DNA of 64,000 nucleotides, taken from contig NZ_PGFA01000001.1 of the NCBI RefSeq assembly GCF_002797555.1, positions 2,232,001 through 2,296,000 of the forward strand, in the 5' to 3' direction. The notes below the pieces were generated by a model that was given only the letters and a program-made list of their open reading frames with translations, did no database searches and had not been told where the DNA came from. Of this stretch, positions 16,963 through 25,514 are shown piece by piece (positions within the stretch are counted from its first letter, which is position 1; every line of letters starts with the position of its first letter). A program made the translations under genes and the position numbers. This stretch comes from Hymenobacter chitinivorans DSM 11115 (GTDB taxonomy: Bacteria > Bacteroidota > Bacteroidia > Cytophagales > Hymenobacteraceae).

Positions 16963-17574
16963 TTACTGTTGTCCAAGGCTACTTGCCTTTGCCGTTTTGC
17001 GCTCCAGCAGCAATTCTTGCGCCGCCTGCACGGCGGCGGGCACCATTTTCTTCTCCTGTATCATCAGACTTAGGCTTTCAGTGGATTTCCGGACAAACGT
17101 TGCTTTAAACTTGTCAATACTTTCCCGCTGGTACTCTGCTAATCGCTGCAGACTGGGCGCGGGGAACAGGTATTTTCTTAGAAATCCATGTACGGTTTTC
17201 CGGTTGGGGACATAAAAAGCAATGGCGAACAGTAGCGAAAACGGCTGTAGGCTTAGTTTACATGAGTCGTCCATTCCTATTCCTGCGGTAAGCTGATCGG
17301 GAGTAAAACAGATGACATTCCATATCCCCAGCAGCAGCATGCCAGCCACTGTAAACTTGTACAGCGGCCGGTAATAAAAGTAGAGCACTACATTCAGGGC
17401 AACGGCGGTAAAGGCCAGATAATGTCTGAAGGTGAATGCCCTATCGTAATAGGTGCCTTCGTAGAGCACCTGAGTGAACAGCGTCACAATTACCGTGTAC
17501 CAACAAACCCCGGCTAGCACCAGTAGCGGTAATAGGGTCTTACGGGCTTTCAGCAACTCCATTGCTACTCTCAT
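16963..17574 (-). CDS. Multi-pass membrane protein, translationally coupled to MoxR
   Basis: 203-204 residues from MRVAMELLKARKTLLPLL. Its ATG overlaps the MoxR stop codon (TAATG, one shared base at 17574), so the two are translationally coupled. About four hydrophobic segments are present (LLPLLVLAGVCWYTVIVTL; FTAVALNVVLYFYY; FTVAGMLLLGIWNVICF; PFSLLFAIAFYV), followed by a cytoplasmic, Lys/Gln-rich amphipathic tail of about 70 residues. No family is recognised. The coupling suggests it anchors or senses for the AAA+ ATPase system at the membrane. An alternative in-frame ATG four codons later exists. Confidence 0.78.
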   Translation of the reverse strand: MRVAMELLKARKTLLPLLVLAGVCWYTVIVTLFTQVLYEGTYYDRAFTFRHYLAFTAVALNVVLYFYYRPLYKFTVAGMLLLGIWNVICFTPDQLTAGIGMDDSCKLSLQPFSLLFAIAFYVPNRKTVHGFLRKYLFPAPSLQRLAEYQRESIDKFKATFVRKSTESLSLMIQEKKMVPAAVQAAQELLLERKTAKASSLGQQ

Positions 17575-18671
17575 TACTCCACCACTTCCCGGCAGGCGCG
17601 GTACAAATCCTTCCACCCGTCCCGCTCCTTGACCACGGTTTCCAGGTATTCGAGCCACACCACGCGGTCCTGCACCGAGTCTTTAACCACGGCGCCGGTA
17701 AGGCCAGCGGCCAGGTCGGCGGTCTGCAGGGTACCGTCGCCGAAGTAGGCGGCCAGGGCCAGGCCGCTGTTGAGCACCGAAATAGCCTCGCCGGTGCTGA
17801 GCGTGCCACTGGGGCTTTTGAGCTTGGTTTTGCCGTTCTCGGTCACGCCCGAGCGCAGCTCCCGGAAGATGGTCACCAGGCGGCTGATCTGCTCGAGGCC
17901 GGCCGTGGTGGGCGGCAGCTGCAGGGCCCGGCCGGTTTTCTCGACCCGGCTCTGCACAATCTGCACTTCCTCGGCCACGGAGGTCGGTAAGGGCAGCACC
18001 ACGGTGTTGAAGCGGCGGCGCAGGGCGCTGCTGAGCTCGTTCACGCCCTTGTCCCGGTCGTTGGCGGTGGCAATGACGTTGAAGCCGCGCGTGGCCTGCA
18101 CCTCGGTGGCCAGCTCGGGCACCGGCAGCACCTTTTCCGACAGCACCGTGATAAGCGTGTCCTGCACGTCGGCCGGAATGCGGGTCAGCTCCTCAATGCG
18201 CACCAGGCTGCCTTCCTGCATTCCCTTGAGCAGCGGCGAGGGCACCAGGGCGGCGGCCGAGGGCCCTTCGGCAATGAGGCGGGCGTAGTTCCAGGAGTAG
18301 CGGATGGCGTCTTCCGAGGTACCGGCCGTGCCCTGAATCAGCAGGTTGGAATGCCCGCTAATGGCGGCCGTCAGGTGCTCACTCACCCAGCTTTTGGCCG
18401 TGCCCGGCACGCCCAGCAGCAGCAGGGCCCGGTCGGTGGCCAGGGTGGCTACGGCAATTTCCATCAGCCGCCGCTGCCCGATGTACTTGGGCTCAATCTC
18501 GAAGCCGTTGTCCAGGGTGCCGCCCAGCAGGTAGGTTACCACGGCCCAGGGCGAAAGGCACCAGTTGGGCGGCTTGGGCCGGTCGTCGGCGGCCACCAGG
18601 GCGGCTAGCTCTTCGGCGTATTGCACCTCGGCGTGAGGGCGCAGAATATCGGGGGCGGGGGTAGCAGACAT
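17574..18671 (-). CDS. MoxR-type AAA+ ATPase
   Basis: 365 residues. Walker A is GVPGTAKS (87-94), Walker B is LVRIEEL around residue 160, and the sensor/arginine-finger region reads NVIATANDRDKGVNELSSAL followed by RRRF. The lid domain follows and the C terminus ends in a helical extension. It is the motor of the system: an ATP-driven remodeller expected to act on a substrate recruited by the VWA protein. It is 37 nt downstream of the DUF5691 stop and overlaps the following membrane-protein start by one base, so SWIM, DUF5691, MoxR and membrane protein form one operon. Confidence 0.95.
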   Translation of the reverse strand: MSATPAPDILRPHAEVQYAEELAALVAADDRPKPPNWCLSPWAVVTYLLGGTLDNGFEIEPKYIGQRRLMEIAVATLATDRALLLLGVPGTAKSWVSEHLTAAISGHSNLLIQGTAGTSEDAIRYSWNYARLIAEGPSAAALVPSPLLKGMQEGSLVRIEELTRIPADVQDTLITVLSEKVLPVPELATEVQATRGFNVIATANDRDKGVNELSSALRRRFNTVVLPLPTSVAEEVQIVQSRVEKTGRALQLPPTTAGLEQISRLVTIFRELRSGVTENGKTKLKSPSGTLSTGEAISVLNSGLALAAYFGDGTLQTADLAAGLTGAVVKDSVQDRVVWLEYLETVVKERDGWKDLYRACREVVE

Positions 18672-18708
18672 AGACGGGAAAGTTGAAGGCGGAAGTAAAG
18701 AAAGGTGG

Positions 18709-20244
18709 CTACGGTTCGTCGGAGCCGGGTGGCTCGTCCAGCGACAGGGTCAGCTGCCGGCGAAAGTCCAGCGCCGCCAGGGTTTCCTGAATTTCGCCGC
18801 TGAGCGGGCCGGGCACTTCCGTAAGCGGGGTGAGCAGCGCGGCGCAGCGGGCGAAGTCGGCCTCGTCGGCGTAGGCCTGCAGGTTGTAGAGCATTTGCTG
18901 CAGCTGGGGCCAGGGTACTTGGCCCGGCAAGCCGGGGGTAGTGTGCGCGGCGGCAGCCAATTCCAGCACGGACTCCGTTAGCTCCCGCGGCCAGTACTCC
19001 CACGCAGCCAGCTGCAGGGTTTGCAGGGCCGCCGGCGTGATGGCGCTCCGGGGCGGCAGCAGCTCCCGCAGAAAGTCGTTTTTCTGGGCGAGCGGCAGCA
19101 CGTTCAGCAGTTCCTTGGCCTGCTTGGGCGCCAGAAAAGCCTGCCCGGCGTGCTCCGTCAGCAGGGCCTGCGCCCATTCCGCATCCCGATGCAGGTGTGC
19201 CGCCTGCGCCCAGGCCGTGCGCAGCAGCTGGGCCCATTCACTGTCGGCAGTCCGGCGCAGCAGCTCGGCCGGGGCCAGCTGCCAGTGCGCCGACCAGCGG
19301 CCGGGTGGCAGCAACGCCAGCATCTGCCCCAGCCAGCCCGCCCGTTCACCGCCCTCGAAGCGCTTGTCTTTGGCCTCGATGCCAGCCAGCTGCCAGTCCT
19401 TGTGCCAGGCCTCGGGCAGGTACACCTGCAGCCCACCTGCGGCAGCGGGAGCCAGTAGGAGCAGCGGGGCGGCCAGGGCCCAGAGGCGGGTGAGTAAGGG
19501 TGAGTCGGGCACCCGAGCCAGCAGGGCAGCGGCGGTCTGCCGCACTTCTTTACTGCCCGAGCGGAGGTAGGGCTCTAGCAGTGGCACGTCGGCGGCCGTC
19601 ACCGACTGGCGCAGCTCGTGCAGCAGGGTCGCCTGGTCGGCGGCGGCTTCGGTGGGCAAGGCCGTGGCCAGGAGCTGGCGTAGCTGCGCGGGCTGGGTGC
19701 GGTGCAGCCAGCGCACCAAGTGCCGCCGCCGATGCAGGTTGGCCGTTTCCCAATCAGAGGGGTCGGAAAATTCGGGAGCCAGCATGCCTTGCCAGGCCGG
19801 GTTGAGGGCGGCCAGCCACTGTCCCCGAGCTCCGGCCGCCGCCCCAGCCTCCGTCAGGTCGATGCGCAGCATGTCGTGCTCAAACACCGCTGGCAGCAGA
19901 TAGTGTGGAATGCGCCGCTGCCGGGCCACCACCCGCGGCAGGTAGCTGCCGCCAAAAAAGCTGAAACGCCGGTTATCGAGCATCTGCTGCAGGCACTGTG
20001 CGCCGGTCGGGCCCAGCGGTGGCCAGGCTTCGGGGCCGGCTGGGGCTGGCGCCTGCGTGGCCGCCGCCGGCACCAAGCCCGCCTTGCGCACGAGGGCCAG
20101 CGCGCCGGCGCTCAGCAGCACCTGCGCCTCGCGCGAGGCCGCTGCCGGGAACTCACCCGGCGGCATGGGCACTGCTTCCCCGCTTTGGTGGGTACCCAGC
20201 AGGGCTACGCGCAGCAGCTGTTGCCAGTCGGAGGAAATATTCAT
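18709..20244 (-). CDS. DUF5691 family protein
   Basis: 511 residues, almost entirely helical and Leu/Ala-rich, with no membrane segment. The N terminus (W-x-x-L-L-R-V-A-L-L-G-T) and a long HEAT-like array are what I recall of DUF5691. The core contains LHRRRHLVRWLHRTQP and a run of paired helices consistent with an adaptor scaffold. Its start codon overlaps the SWIM gene's end by 4 nt (20241-20244), so the two are translationally coupled. It is probably an accessory or adaptor subunit for the MoxR ATPase; no enzymatic motif is visible. Confidence 0.88.
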   Translation of the reverse strand: MNISSDWQQLLRVALLGTHQSGEAVPMPPGEFPAAASREAQVLLSAGALALVRKAGLVPAAATQAPAPAGPEAWPPLGPTGAQCLQQMLDNRRFSFFGGSYLPRVVARQRRIPHYLLPAVFEHDMLRIDLTEAGAAAGARGQWLAALNPAWQGMLAPEFSDPSDWETANLHRRRHLVRWLHRTQPAQLRQLLATALPTEAAADQATLLHELRQSVTAADVPLLEPYLRSGSKEVRQTAAALLARVPDSPLLTRLWALAAPLLLLAPAAAGGLQVYLPEAWHKDWQLAGIEAKDKRFEGGERAGWLGQMLALLPPGRWSAHWQLAPAELLRRTADSEWAQLLRTAWAQAAHLHRDAEWAQALLTEHAGQAFLAPKQAKELLNVLPLAQKNDFLRELLPPRSAITPAALQTLQLAAWEYWPRELTESVLELAAAAHTTPGLPGQVPWPQLQQMLYNLQAYADEADFARCAALLTPLTEVPGPLSGEIQETLAALDFRRQLTLSLDEPPGSDEP

Positions 20245-21575
20245 ATGCCGGCCGATACGGGCGCCGCAGCGCTGGTAAAACTAATGGGAAGTAGGACCTG
20301 GCCGTCCCACTCACCAAACACGGTAATGGGATACCCGCCGCTGGCCGCCAGCAGCCCCCAGCCCAGTTGGCTGTCCGGGTGCAGGGGCAGGGCTTGTCCG
20401 CTGGCCGGGTGCAGCAGCTGCAGGTCGCCGTTGGGCAGCAGCACGGGCACCACGCCGGCCACCGTGGCGGGCCATTGGCGCAGCCAGGGCTGCTGCCCCA
20501 GCGCGCGGGCGTAGCCGTCGAGCAGCTCTGCGGGCGCAAGGCCGGGCGGCAGGATGTCGCCGCGCAGGCCGCAGTATTCCCAATCGGCCGCTGCCGCTGC
20601 GCGCAGCGGCAGCGTGCCGGGGTAAAAGGCCAGCCCGCCACGGTACGTGCCAAAGGGCAGCAGCGGGGTGGCGAAAGCCTGTCCACCGAAGGAGTATTCC
20701 AGCACGAGGGCGTAGCGCCCGGTGCTTATGCCCCAGAGCCAGGCGCGGCGCACGAGCAGACGTTCCTCCTCGGTGGTCACCAGGCCCACCACCAGCCAGG
20801 TATCGGCCACGGCGGGCTGGCGGCCAAGCACGTCTTCTTTTTTCACGTTTACCCCAACGAGCTGCAGCACGTCGGCGCGGCGCGAAGCCGGCAGCTGGTC
20901 AAGGCGCCCGAAAGCCTGGGTTAGCAGATACAGCTCCCCGAGGCGCCCGAGTAGCCGCTCGGGCCACTGCGGCCCCGTGTAGCGCAGGCCGGCCACCTCC
21001 CGCACCGTGGCCGCCAGGCCGGGCAGTTGGGCATCCACGAGGCGGGCAGCCTGCTGCTCCCAGAAACTGGCTGGGGCGCGGTCAAGCTGGGCCAGGCCCT
21101 GGCTAACTATATCAGTAAGCCACCGCTCCAGCTCCTGCGCTCCGAGCTGCATCCGCTCCAGCCGCTGGCTTTCCCGCTTCTGCCGGGCCGCATTGTCGGT
21201 TTCGTCGACCGGTGGAGCCACGTTTTCGGCCTTAGCGGGGGTTTGCCGGGTTTGGCGCTTACTCAGCCATTCGGTTAGCCACTCGGGCTCGGGCAGGGGG
21301 CCAAACCGCTGGGGCTCCCGGGCCAGCAGCAGCAACAGACCCACGCCGTGCTTGCAGGGAAACACCCGGCTCGGGCAGGAGCACTTAAAGGCCGGCTCCC
21401 CCAGGTCGACGGCCGTTTGATAGGGCCGGGCCCCGCTGCCGGCGCATTCCCCCCAAACGGCCCGGCTGGTAGTGCCCAGGTTCTGCCAGGGAGCCGGGCG
21501 GGCCAATTCCAGTCCCCGTTTCAGCGTCCCGGCATCGGGTACCAAGGCCCGCACCTGCTCTTCCGTCCAGACCAC
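20241..21575 (-). CDS. SWIM zinc-finger protein
   Basis: 444 residues. A SWIM zinc finger is clear near the N terminus: Cys65, Cys67, Cys74 and His76 in FKCSCPSRVFPCKHGVGLLL (CxC...CxH). The rest is a Trp- and Leu-rich domain without familiar motifs; residues 105-140 form a charged linker. The protein is cytosolic. It is the first gene of the minus-strand operon (SWIM, DUF5691, MoxR, membrane protein). SWIM fingers bind DNA or proteins, so it may be the element that recognises a target or controls the cluster. Confidence 0.92.
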   Translation of the reverse strand: MVWTEEQVRALVPDAGTLKRGLELARPAPWQNLGTTSRAVWGECAGSGARPYQTAVDLGEPAFKCSCPSRVFPCKHGVGLLLLLAREPQRFGPLPEPEWLTEWLSKRQTRQTPAKAENVAPPVDETDNAARQKRESQRLERMQLGAQELERWLTDIVSQGLAQLDRAPASFWEQQAARLVDAQLPGLAATVREVAGLRYTGPQWPERLLGRLGELYLLTQAFGRLDQLPASRRADVLQLVGVNVKKEDVLGRQPAVADTWLVVGLVTTEEERLLVRRAWLWGISTGRYALVLEYSFGGQAFATPLLPFGTYRGGLAFYPGTLPLRAAAAADWEYCGLRGDILPPGLAPAELLDGYARALGQQPWLRQWPATVAGVVPVLLPNGDLQLLHPASGQALPLHPDSQLGWGLLAASGGYPITVFGEWDGQVLLPISFTSAAAPVSAGI

Positions 21576-21952
21576 TTACTTCTCGTGTATTCGTTTTTCT
21601 TCGTATAACTGCACTGCGCCGGCAAAATAGCGGTTCGGGCGCAAACCACCACGCTGGACAGCCCTGCGCCCCGGCCAGCTGCGGGCACCTTCGCTGCCCC
21701 ACTGCAAATTCCTCTACGTACGGAGGCAGATAATTCAGATACCAGCGACGCGGGCGTTAACTCCTTGCATACAGGCGGAATAATTGCGCGTAAATTCTGC
21801 CAGAATAAAAGCGTCGATTTGTAACTCCCCCGCTTGCCCCTCCTATTTCTTCAGTTTTCTAATTTAGGCCGGCAGCCCGGGCAATAGTTCATTTACAACC
21901 TGGCTTATTACCTGTAGTACCGGTAGATGACGCCCGGCTACCACACAAAAAA

Positions 21953-21977
21953 AGGAGCCTACAAGCAGGCTCCTTTT
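21953..21977 (-). terminator. Rho-independent terminator
   Basis: A perfect 8-bp stem (AGGAGCCT / AGGCTCCT, arms 21953-21960 and 21967-21974) with a 6-nt loop, flanked by an A-run on the left and a T-run on the right so it can stop transcription in both directions. It lies 40 nt after the stop of the small gene at 22017-22268. Confidence 0.88.
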
Positions 21978-22016
21978 TTTTGTATTTAATCGGAAAATAA
22001 AATTTCCGGGAAATTA

Positions 22017-22268
22017 CTACTCAGCAGAAGCAGCTTTGGGCTTACGGCCGCGCTTGGCTCCATTCGGGTTGGTGGTACGGGGCTTGCGCACCTTAGGAGC
22101 GGGCTGATAATCGTCGGCTAGTACGGTTTCCATGTCGGCTACGGCCTGATTTAGCGCATTAATAGCGGCCGAAACACCGCGGAGCGCCTTGCGCAAATCC
22201 TTTTTTACGACCTCGCTGCTTTTCGCAACTTTGAGCACCTCTTCGAATTGGCTGAAATCTAGGGCCAT
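22017..22268 (-). CDS. Small helical protein with AT-hook-like basic tail
   Basis: 83 residues. The N-terminal two thirds (FEEVLKVAKSSEVVKKDLRK and the following helix) is helical. The last 25 residues are basic and Pro-rich and end KRGRKPKAASAE, where RGRKP is close to the AT-hook core (R/K-G-R-P). A nucleoid-associated or DNA-binding role is plausible but not proven. It has its own -7 promoter element (TACGTTTG at 22326-22333) and its own terminator, so it is an independent, probably well-expressed gene. Confidence 0.8.
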   Translation of the reverse strand: MALDFSQFEEVLKVAKSSEVVKKDLRKALRGVSAAINALNQAVADMETVLADDYQPAPKVRKPRTTNPNGAKRGRKPKAASAE

Positions 22269-22325
22269 GCTGAAGTTTATTTAAGTGGATGGAAGGGAAA
22301 AGCCAATGCATGCTTGACTCTGCCG

Positions 22326-22333
22326 CAAACGTA
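22326..22333 (-). promoter_or_regulatory. Bacteroidota -7 promoter element (TACGTTTG)
   Basis: An exact match to the TAnnTTTG -7 consensus on the minus strand, 58 nt upstream of the small AT-hook-tail gene. The upstream DNA is strongly AT-rich. No clear -33 TTTG was found at the best spacing. Confidence 0.6.
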
Positions 22334-23001
22334 ACATATTCATTTTCGTTTTCACTTATTTAAATAAATATTTTTAACGCGGCATATTTTTTCTCTTCAG
22401 CTCCGTATGATTTTAGGTACCCCTGTCGACCTTCGGCCCTACCAGCTGTGAACGAGCAACAGCCTTATCTGCTTTCCTGCCTTGGAAATTGCACGGCCAA
22501 GTACTGATTTCGTAATTAGGCCCTACGGCGATTAGTTAAGCGAAGCCTATTTGTAGCCTGTTGCAAACGAGCCATTTTCGAGTCGCTTTTTATTGCTTAA
22601 GTATTGCTGTTACCGTTGCGCAGCACTCACGTAATCAGTACCCCTGCCCCGGATGATTGCCGTCTTATGCGGCCTAAACCGACTACACAACTGCCTATTG
22701 GTGGCAAGTCAGGGCCGCAGCCACAGCAAGGCCGCCCAAGGGCTACAACTCCAAAAATCAGCGGCAGCAAATCCAAAGTTTGCCGGAACGCTGGGGTTCT
22801 GCTGTTCGTGCTGTTTATGGCAAGAGAGTTTAACTTCTACTTAGGAATCAGACCGGCGCTGTCGGCTTCGGTTAAAAAAGAGTCGTCTTTCTTAACTGAA
22901 TGCATGCAAGGTATTTTCAGGGTAATAAGCAGGTAGCCCAAAACCACTCCTGTCAAAATGTGAAGCCTTAATTTATAAATACTTATATCTACACCATACC
23001 C
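22334..23001. other. Long non-coding, AT-rich interval
   Basis: About 670 nt with no convincing gene. Open frames here have low-quality composition and no family resemblance. The first 60 nt are very AT-rich (promoter region of the gene at 22017-22268). No tRNA or clear structured RNA was recognised. Confidence 0.5.
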
Positions 23002-23178
23002 CTACTGCGCCCGGCGCAGCATAAAGTCCGGCTGGTCGGCCTTACCACAGGAAGCCCCGATGGCTAAGGTGCCGGTGAGTTTCGCCACGTCGGCCGCCGG
23101 GACTTTCTCATAGCACCTCTCGCTGCCTCCTGCTAGAAAGACGAGCACAACCAAGGCGGAGCGCAGCAGTACTGGCAT
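23002..23178 (-). CDS. Short secreted protein (58 residues)
   Basis: The frame starts MPVLLRSALVVLVFLAGGSE, a signal-peptide-like N terminus, followed by RCYEKVPAADVAKLTGTLAI and a short tail with a second Cys (GASCGKADQP). Codon use is like its neighbours and the Cys pair could form a disulfide in the periplasm. The predicted product is tiny, so it could also be a remnant of a longer lipoprotein. It is divergent from the DoxX-like gene at 23353. Confidence 0.55.
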   Translation of the reverse strand: MPVLLRSALVVLVFLAGGSERCYEKVPAADVAKLTGTLAIGASCGKADQPDFMLRRAQ

Positions 23179-23352
23179 GACGAGAAGGTTAATGACTTGA
23201 CCCGTAGGAATATACAGAATTTCTATACGTCAACGGTCTGACCGGGTAAGCATCTGTCGCAATTGCCCCTAAAAAGGGCGCAGGTACACCCCGTGTTTCG
23301 AACGGGTGGTGGATACCTTTACTCCGTCACGTAACCACTACCCCATTCGACC

Positions 23353-23781
23353 ATGAAACCACGCACTCTTACCCGCCTGTACTGGGCCCTGACCGGCCTG
23401 TTCACCATGCTGATGCTCATGGACGGCGTAGCCGGCATTCTGCAGGTAGCGGACGGTCAAGCGGCCATGCATCAGCTGGGCTACCCCGTGTACCTGATGA
23501 CCATTTTGGGCACGGCCAAGATCCTGGGGAGCGTAGCCCTGCTACAGCCCTTCTTTCGCACGGTCAAGGAATGGGCCTACGCCGGGTTTGCTATTAGCTT
23601 CATCGGAGCTGCGTTGTCCTGGGCCCTGAGCGGTGGCGGCGTTGGGATGGTGCTGCCGCCCGTGGTGATGCTGGTGGCCCTGCTCGGCCTGCACGCGCTG
23701 TGGCGCCAGTACGAGCGCCGCGACAAGTCCACTACTACACTACCAGAATACACCTCAGCAGAGGCAGTATCCGTTTCCTAA
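23353..23781 (+). CDS. DoxX-like membrane protein
   Basis: 142 residues with four hydrophobic segments (LTGLFTMLMLMDGVAGIL; VYLMTILGTAKILGSVALL; WAYAGFAISFIGAALSWAL; VLPPVVMLVALLGLHALW). The spacing and the GTAKILGSVALL / EWAYAGF motifs match the DoxX-like family of small integral membrane proteins. The biochemical role of the family is poorly defined (redox-related or sterol-isomerase-like proposals). It is a single gene followed by a terminator. Confidence 0.88.
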   Translation: MKPRTLTRLYWALTGLFTMLMLMDGVAGILQVADGQAAMHQLGYPVYLMTILGTAKILGSVALLQPFFRTVKEWAYAGFAISFIGAALSWALSGGGVGMVLPPVVMLVALLGLHALWRQYERRDKSTTTLPEYTSAEAVSVS

Positions 23782-23884
23782 TAAAAATCCCGTCCATGAG
23801 AGGGCTTTGGGTTTTGCCCATTGTCCCCAGAAAAACGAGCCGCGGAGTAAATAACGTCACCGACCATTTGACCTGAGAAAACAA

Positions 23885-23907
23885 AAGCCCCGGCCAAGGG
23901 GCTTTTT
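23885..23907 (+). terminator. Rho-independent terminator
   Basis: A 7-bp stem (AAGCCCC / GGGGCTT, arms 23885-23891 and 23898-23904) with a 6-nt loop and a T-run. It lies about 100 nt after the DoxX-like gene. Confidence 0.75.
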
Positions 23908-23931
23908 GCATGTTTACCAGCCTGTATTAGG

Positions 23932-24087
23932 TCTGCACGAGGGACCGATAGATACGCTGACCTGACCCCAGGCTTGCTGGCGTTGGGCAACATGGTTGAG
24001 CAGATCAGCCACCGGCTGAGCCACGACAACTCCCCACTACACCTGCACTTACAAGGGCCAACCAGGATTTACTCATCATCAGTTTAG
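23932..24087 (+). other. Coding-like remnant of unknown origin
   Basis: One plus frame without a start codon reads TDRYADLTPGLLALGNMVEQ and then ISHRLSHDNSPLHLHLQG to TAG at 24085-24087. The composition is protein-like and the frame is open from about 23932, suggesting the C-terminal remnant of a lost gene. No family is recognised. It is placed in the scarred interval 22-26.5 kb. Confidence 0.3.
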
Positions 24088-24150
24088 AACCGTAACTTAT
24101 TGCCGCTCATTCAGTTCAAAATCAATTTCAGTATTCTTACCGAGCAGCTT

Positions 24151-24561
24151 TCAACCTTCTTTTATGAGCTTTATGATACTGTAAATCATACCAAATACGC
24201 TCGAGGTAATTAGTATGTATGATGACAATATTTGCCCTTTCTCGCTGCGCCCAGGCTGAAGAAATAAGTCAGGGTATTCCGGGTCATGAAGCAATTTTAC
24301 TGACTGAAGTGACTTTGCCTTTGTAAAAAACTCTTTGTCAATCGTTGCCGAATTCTCTTTTCCTTGATAAGAAAAGTACAGATAATAAGAACGTCTTCTG
24401 CCAATTTGTGACTCTTTCGCACGTAGCACGGCTACCAGAACTGACTTTTGGGCTTTTTCTACCTGTAAGGATTCTTTTTTTCTAATCAGGACTGCTATAA
24501 ATAATACACAAAAAGCGGTACACAAGACAAAAATAGCCAACCACTTATTTAAGATTTTCAT
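24151..24561 (-). CDS. Small membrane protein (DUF3592-like)
   Basis: 136 residues from MKILNKWLAIFVLCTAF; a start seven codons earlier is possible. Two hydrophobic helices (near residues 5-25 and 112-130) enclose a soluble beta-rich domain with YYLYFSYQGKENSATIDKEF and VKLLHDPEYPDLFLQPGR. The order helix, beta domain containing a Tyr/Phe-rich strand and a Pro-Asp segment, then helix is like DUF3592 proteins. Base composition is much more AT-rich than the flanks, which suggests transfer from elsewhere. It is a single gene. Confidence 0.75.
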   Translation of the reverse strand: MKILNKWLAIFVLCTAFCVLFIAVLIRKKESLQVEKAQKSVLVAVLRAKESQIGRRRSYYLYFSYQGKENSATIDKEFFTKAKSLQSVKLLHDPEYPDLFLQPGRSEKGQILSSYILITSSVFGMIYSIIKLIKEG

Positions 24562-24648
24562 ACTCTTTTTGACGAGAAACACGAGTGCTATCTGATAGTG
24601 ACTTGTTTGACTTAGTTGAGTTGGGGCGAATTTCTGCGCTCTTGAATA

Positions 24649-24837
24649 CTAACTATCAACTGCTTGCACAAACGTGACTTTGGCAGCCACGTTGGATTCT
24701 ACAATACTCCTTTCTGGCAGGGTTTGCGTAGCCTGGTAAAGTATACCATTAGCCTTGATCATAGGCGCTGGTGCTAGTGCTTTATGCTTGCTGTAAATTT
24801 TCTGCTGCAATACAATAGAGCAAAGCAGCCTCCATAC
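24649..24837 (-). pseudogene. C-terminal gene fragment, unknown family
   Basis: A minus frame with no good start reads QQKIYSKHKALAPAPMIKAN, then GILYQATQTLPERSIVESNV and AAKVTFVQAVDS before TAG at 24649-24651. It is bounded upstream by an in-frame TAG. The beta-strand-rich pattern is clearly protein-like, but the fragment lacks its N terminus. It is either a relic of a larger gene or a very short gene using a non-ATG start. Confidence 0.4.
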
Positions 24838-25126
24838 CTATTCGATGAACGCTCTTCAGCTGGTGTATAGACGTCGTTGAAACAGACTCCGCAGTAACTC
24901 TGCTTCAAGAGGGTCGTGCTCCGACTACGAGAATATCAGAAGCAGGCACCGGGCCAAGTGGGAGAAGGAAGTTGCGACAACCTCTGGAAGCGGCCATGCC
25001 TACGGGCCGCTAAAGAATTCAGATGGGCCTCTTATCATGTTCACATCACGCAGTGAGTCTATATAGCTCGCTCAAGTACGCCACAGAAGCGACTTTTTTA
25101 GCAGCTATTCTACCCGTGCCCCCGTC

Positions 25127-25381
25127 ATGCCTTTCTCGCACTATACTTTCCGCGCCCTCCCAATTGAAGAACAGCTCAAAGTGCTCTGGGCTGAGGGCAC
25201 TTTCCTTGCCGCCCGCTGGCAAGAGCAGGACCGCGTATACCTTTACCATGTTGGCTCCTTTTTCACGGAGGTCTACTGCGACCTAACCAAACACAAGAGA
25301 CTGAGCATCCGAACCTGCACGAACTCGGAATGGCTAGAAGGCTACGCGGTGTACGTCAGGCTAGATGACTTACCGATATAG
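25127..25381 (+). CDS. Hypothetical protein, 84 residues
   Basis: The protein begins MPFSHYTFRALPIEEQLKVL and contains GTFLAARWQEQDRVYLYHV and FFTEVYCDL. The pattern (a short helix, then a four- to five-strand sheet ending YAVYVRLDDLPI) looks like a compact domain that I recall as recurrent in Hymenobacter genomes, without known function. No signal or membrane segment. Good codon use. It stands alone, with no neighbours on the same strand. Confidence 0.65.
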   Translation: MPFSHYTFRALPIEEQLKVLWAEGTFLAARWQEQDRVYLYHVGSFFTEVYCDLTKHKRLSIRTCTNSEWLEGYAVYVRLDDLPI

Positions 25382-25514
25382 CAGAAGCCTCGGCCGCCAG
25401 CAAGTCGCTAGCATGCCGCTACGGGCCGCTACTGCCAAAACGACTACAAAAAAATTGAGCACCTTTCGTCGAAAGGTAATAGCGCCCCGGACACAAACAG
25501 ACGCAGTAGTAGTA

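Noticed and set aside
22604..22936. 110-codon frame in the long intergenic interval
   Set aside because: Needs a TTG start, has Pro/Thr/Lys-rich low-quality composition in its first half and no family resemblance.
23778..24029. 83-codon minus-strand frame after the DoxX-like gene
   Set aside because: It runs through the terminator hairpin at 23885-23907 and lacks protein-like composition.
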